Below are positions 7,001 to 8,012 of a DNA stretch of 8,012 nucleotides, piece after piece. Every line of letters begins with the position of its first letter. Position 1 is the stretch's first letter. The notes beneath the pieces were generated by a model. It was given only the letters and a program-made list of their open reading frames with translations. It had not been told where the DNA came from and made no database searches. The DNA is from Prevotellaceae bacterium (lineage in GTDB: Bacteria; Bacteroidota; Bacteroidia; Bacteroidales; UBA932): NCBI GenBank assembly GCA_031258755.1, contig JAIRMK010000046.1:1-8012 (forward strand), read 5' to 3'. The translations under genes were made by a program, and so were the position numbers.

Positions 7001-7218
7001 AAATAACCCCGGGTTGCGGGCATGTGCGAGGGATACCCGCGCGGCGAACAGTCGGAGAAAAAGGTAAGGATAATGTTCCGCGCGGAACTTGGCCACCTCC
7101 TCTTACATCGTTCGTGTCCCGCGCGGGTGGGGCTGTCGCTGTCGCAGCTAAGTTTCACCCACAGTGTCGCCAGCGCCAAAAGCGCTCCTGCTATTATATA
7201 TGTAAGACGTGACCTCAT
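6988..7218 (-). CDS. Doubtful small ORF with an N-terminal hydrophobic helix
   Basis: An open frame of 76 codons begins with ATG at 7218. Its first part, MRSRLTYIIAGALLALATLW, reads like a signal anchor: basic residues followed by about 16 hydrophobic ones. The remainder is Arg/Ser/Cys/Pro-rich, has no recognisable domain and passes through the three CCGCGCGG palindromes. This suggests non-coding DNA or the remnant of a gene start. It may be a short membrane peptide, a decayed gene, or chance in a GC-rich block. No Shine-Dalgarno or clear promoter is seen upstream on the minus strand. Confidence 0.2.
   Translation of the reverse strand: MRSRLTYIIAGALLALATLWVKLSCDSDSPTRAGHERCKRRWPSSARNIILTFFSDCSPRGYPSHMPATRGYLSII
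7036..7127. repeat. Symmetric palindromic array: three CCGCGCGG cores at 41-base spacing
   Basis: CCGCGCGG occurs at 7037-7044, 7078-7085 and 7119-7126, so successive copies are exactly 41 bases apart, close to four helical turns. The middle copy is the core of a 14-base perfect palindrome (7075-7088). The outer copies extend to CCCGCGCGG on the left and CCGCGCGGG on the right, forming a perfect 9-base inverted repeat around the same centre. The sequence between arms pairs only weakly. The function is unknown; a multi-site protein-binding element is the simplest inference. Confidence 0.6.
7075..7088. promoter_or_regulatory. Candidate non-canonical parS site (14-base perfect palindrome)
   Basis: GTTCCGCGCGGAAC is identical to its reverse complement. 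Canonical parS is also a 14-16 base palindrome, GTTTCACGTGAAAC, and the two agree at 10 of 14 positions: the outer GTT/AAC, and the C, CG and G positions within. The differences are symmetric, two per half-site. It lies about 1.2 kb from the start of parA and about 2 kb from parB, a typical distance for parS. Assignment is by shape and context only; another dimeric regulator could bind it. Confidence 0.4.
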
Positions 7219-7220
7219 TA

Positions 7221-7248
7221 GTTTATAGTTTAAAGTTGAGCGTTGATA
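7221..7248 (+). repeat. Four tandem imperfect heptamers upstream of the toxin-antitoxin promoter
   Basis: Four consecutive 7-base units (7221-7227, 7228-7234, 7235-7241, 7242-7248) each begin GTT, with A at position 5 in all. Unit 1 is GTTTATA and unit 4 is GTTGATA; units 2 and 3 differ from them at one to three positions. The last unit contains the -33 TTG. They may be binding sites or a decayed simple-sequence repeat. Confidence 0.5.
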
Positions 7249-7255
7249 TTTTCAA
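7243..7255. promoter_or_regulatory. Possible operator overlapping the toxin-antitoxin -33 box
   Basis: TTGATATTTTCAA is an imperfect 13-base dyad (5 of 6 position pairs match). It covers the -33 element and the start of the spacer, where an autoregulating antitoxin or toxin-antitoxin complex would be expected to repress. It is short and AT-rich, so chance cannot be excluded. Confidence 0.25.
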
Positions 7256-7273
7256 TTATAATTTGTACTTTTG
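7243..7273 (+). promoter_or_regulatory. Toxin-antitoxin promoter (TTG -33, TACTTTTG -7)
   Basis: TTG at 7243-7245 is followed after 20 bases by TACTTTTG at 7266-7273, which fits the Bacteroidetes -33/-7 arrangement. Transcription would begin close to 7280, leaving a very short leader before ATG 7289. Confidence 0.5.
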
Positions 7274-7288
7274 TCTAAAATTTCGATT

Positions 7289-7516
7289 ATGCGAACGTTG
7301 AACATTTCTATTTCGGATGTTGAATATAAGCAATTCGGCATCACAACGCAACAATTAACCTTTACCAGTCTCATAGATTTGGTGAGCAAAAAATTGATGC
7401 AGCAAAATCTCAACCATTGTGTGGCGCTTGCCGAAAAATACGGGCTTTCGACCATGACCGCAGAGGAGATTTCCGACGAGGTAAAAGCGGTACGGAGACA
7501 ACGATGCAAAAAGTAG
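7289..7516 (+). CDS. Putative antitoxin of a PIN-domain toxin-antitoxin module
   Basis: This 75-residue protein lies directly upstream of a PIN toxin gene and overlaps it by 13 bases, the standard antitoxin-first order. I do not recognise a named family. The N-terminal MRTLNISISDVEYKQFGI could be a beta-strand followed by a helix. A second helix, TSLIDLVSKKLMQQNL, follows, giving a pattern compatible with a ribbon-helix-helix-like DNA-binding fold. The C-terminal AEEISDEVKAVRRQR is charged and amphipathic, as expected for a segment that neutralises the toxin. The start is ATG at 7289; an in-frame TTG at 7271 overlaps the promoter -7 box and is rejected. The codons look more AT-rich than those of the upstream core genes, which would fit acquisition. 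Antitoxin function is inferred from context and size, not from a known motif. Confidence 0.75.
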   Translation: MRTLNISISDVEYKQFGITTQQLTFTSLIDLVSKKLMQQNLNHCVALAEKYGLSTMTAEEISDEVKAVRRQRCKK

Positions 7517-7917
7517 TGATAGACACCAATGTGCTTGTCTCTTCGTTGATACAGCGAAGTTATCCGTACTTGATTGTCAACAGGCTTGTCATTGCGGGAA
7601 AGATTCAATTGTGCGTGTCTGAACAATTGATGGCGGAGTACTGCGAAGTATTGGCACGTCCAAAATTTGCAGCTTTCCATGATTTTTTTATACGCGCTAA
7701 AGCATTGCTGGCCTACATAGAAACAAATGCGATGATGTATGTGCCTCAAATATCGCTTCACCTGATGAAAGATACAGATGATGATATGATACTGGAATTG
7801 GCCGGCGAAGCGGCAGCCGACTTTATCATTACCGGTAATACGACAGATTTTTCTTTTCCTGCATACCGGCAAACACGTATTGTTACCCCCAGAATTTATT
7901 GGGAAGAATGTAGATAA
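7504..7917 (+). CDS. PIN-domain ribonuclease toxin (TIGR00305/COG1569-like)
   Basis: This 137-residue PIN-domain protein is the probable toxin of a type II module; the family is made of metal-dependent ribonucleases. The start MQKVVIDTNVLVSSL gives the first catalytic Asp (D7). SEQLMAEYCEVLARPKF (39-55) holds the second acidic residue (E45), KDTDDDMILELA (89-100) the central acidic cluster (D92-D94), and ADFIITGNTTDF (105-116) the last motif. In the last motif Asn112 stands where VapC-like proteins usually have Asp, with D115 nearby. I recall GN-type variants in this PIN subfamily, so this need not mean inactivity. The start is ATG at 7504, inside the end of the antitoxin gene, in a different frame, so translation is probably coupled. 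The gene is full length. The PIN assignment is strong; the RNA target is unknown. Confidence 0.9.
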   Translation: MQKVVIDTNVLVSSLIQRSYPYLIVNRLVIAGKIQLCVSEQLMAEYCEVLARPKFAAFHDFFIRAKALLAYIETNAMMYVPQISLHLMKDTDDDMILELAGEAAADFIITGNTTDFSFPAYRQTRIVTPRIYWEECR

Positions 7918-7968
7918 TTCATTGTTCATGCGAATCAGTAGTTGAAAAATAAGATAAATAAACCGGAA

Positions 7969-7994
7969 ATTGTCATTGCCCGTAGGGCAACAAT
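7969..7994. other. Small hairpin downstream of the toxin gene
   Basis: TTGCCC (7976-7981) and GGGCAA (7985-7990) form a perfect 6-base stem with a GTA loop, extended after a 3-base bulge by ATTG/CAAT. There is no T-run after it on either strand, so it is a poor intrinsic terminator and could equally be part of a dispersed palindromic repeat. The rest of 7918-8012 shows nothing recognisable. Confidence 0.4.
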
Positions 7995-8012
7995 ATCAAT
8001 AGAACAAAGCCT

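Larger units (their letters stand above)
6964..7288. other. Intergenic region between lipid kinase and toxin-antitoxin module
   Basis: These 325 bases contain no convincing gene. In order they hold an AT-rich segment with an 11-base direct repeat (6975-7000), a GC-rich block (about 7007-7186) with a palindromic array (7036-7127) and a short AGCGC/GCGCT hairpin (7172-7186), four heptamer repeats (7221-7248), and the toxin-antitoxin promoter (7243-7273). The sharp change in base composition at both ends of the GC-rich block suggests a discrete inserted or functional element. Confidence 0.7.

Noticed and set aside
7172..7186. AGCGC/GCGCT hairpin as an intrinsic terminator for the lipid kinase
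   Set aside because: Only a 5-base stem, over 200 bases beyond the stop codon and without a T-run.
7022..7228. Plus-strand open frames in the GC-rich intergenic block
   Set aside because: Arg/Ser/Ala-rich translations with no domain, lying over palindromes; GC-rich DNA readily leaves such frames open.
7252..7929. A 225-residue minus-strand open frame over the toxin-antitoxin genes
   Set aside because: It is the antisense shadow of two genes with recognisable protein features, and its translation is Cys/His/Arg-rich without a domain.

Overview
The window looks like chromosomal DNA from a Bacteroidetes bacterium, most likely of the order Bacteroidales. The evidence is the gene set (a Soj/Spo0J-type parAB pair followed by a DUF5683 protein and a LysM lytic transglycosylase), weak or absent Shine-Dalgarno sequences, and TAnnTTTG-type -7 promoter boxes. 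No database was searched; the assignment rests on recognised motifs and gene order.

Layout. Bases 1-1778 (+) hold the 3' part of a gene for a helix-hairpin-helix protein fused to a probable outer-membrane beta-barrel. It meets, tail to tail with a 4-base overlap, a compact minus-strand operon read from right to left: parA (5910-5125), parB (5108-4194), a DUF5683 membrane protein (4180-3308) and an MltD-like lytic transglycosylase with two LysM domains (3304-1775). The gaps in this operon are only 16, 13 and 3 bases, so chromosome partitioning and cell-wall cleavage are probably transcribed together. A 99-base divergent promoter region (5911-6009) separates parA from a plus-strand diacylglycerol-kinase-family lipid kinase (6010-6963).

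From 6964 to 7288 there is no convincing gene. Its core is a GC-rich block carrying a perfect 14-base palindrome, GTTCCGCGCGGAAC. The octamer CCGCGCGG recurs exactly 41 bases on either side of the palindrome's own copy. The palindrome has the shape of a parS centromere site and lies about 1.2 kb from parA, so I propose it as a variant parS or another protein-binding site. Next come four heptamer repeats that run into a promoter for a two-gene toxin-antitoxin module: a 75-residue antitoxin of a family I do not recognise (7289-7516) and a PIN-domain ribonuclease toxin (7504-7917), overlapping by 13 bases. The last 95 bases contain only a small hairpin.

The points most worth following up are the palindromic array as a non-canonical parS, the G9 tract in the catalytic domain of the transglycosylase, the internal duplication in the DUF5683 protein, and the antitoxin family.
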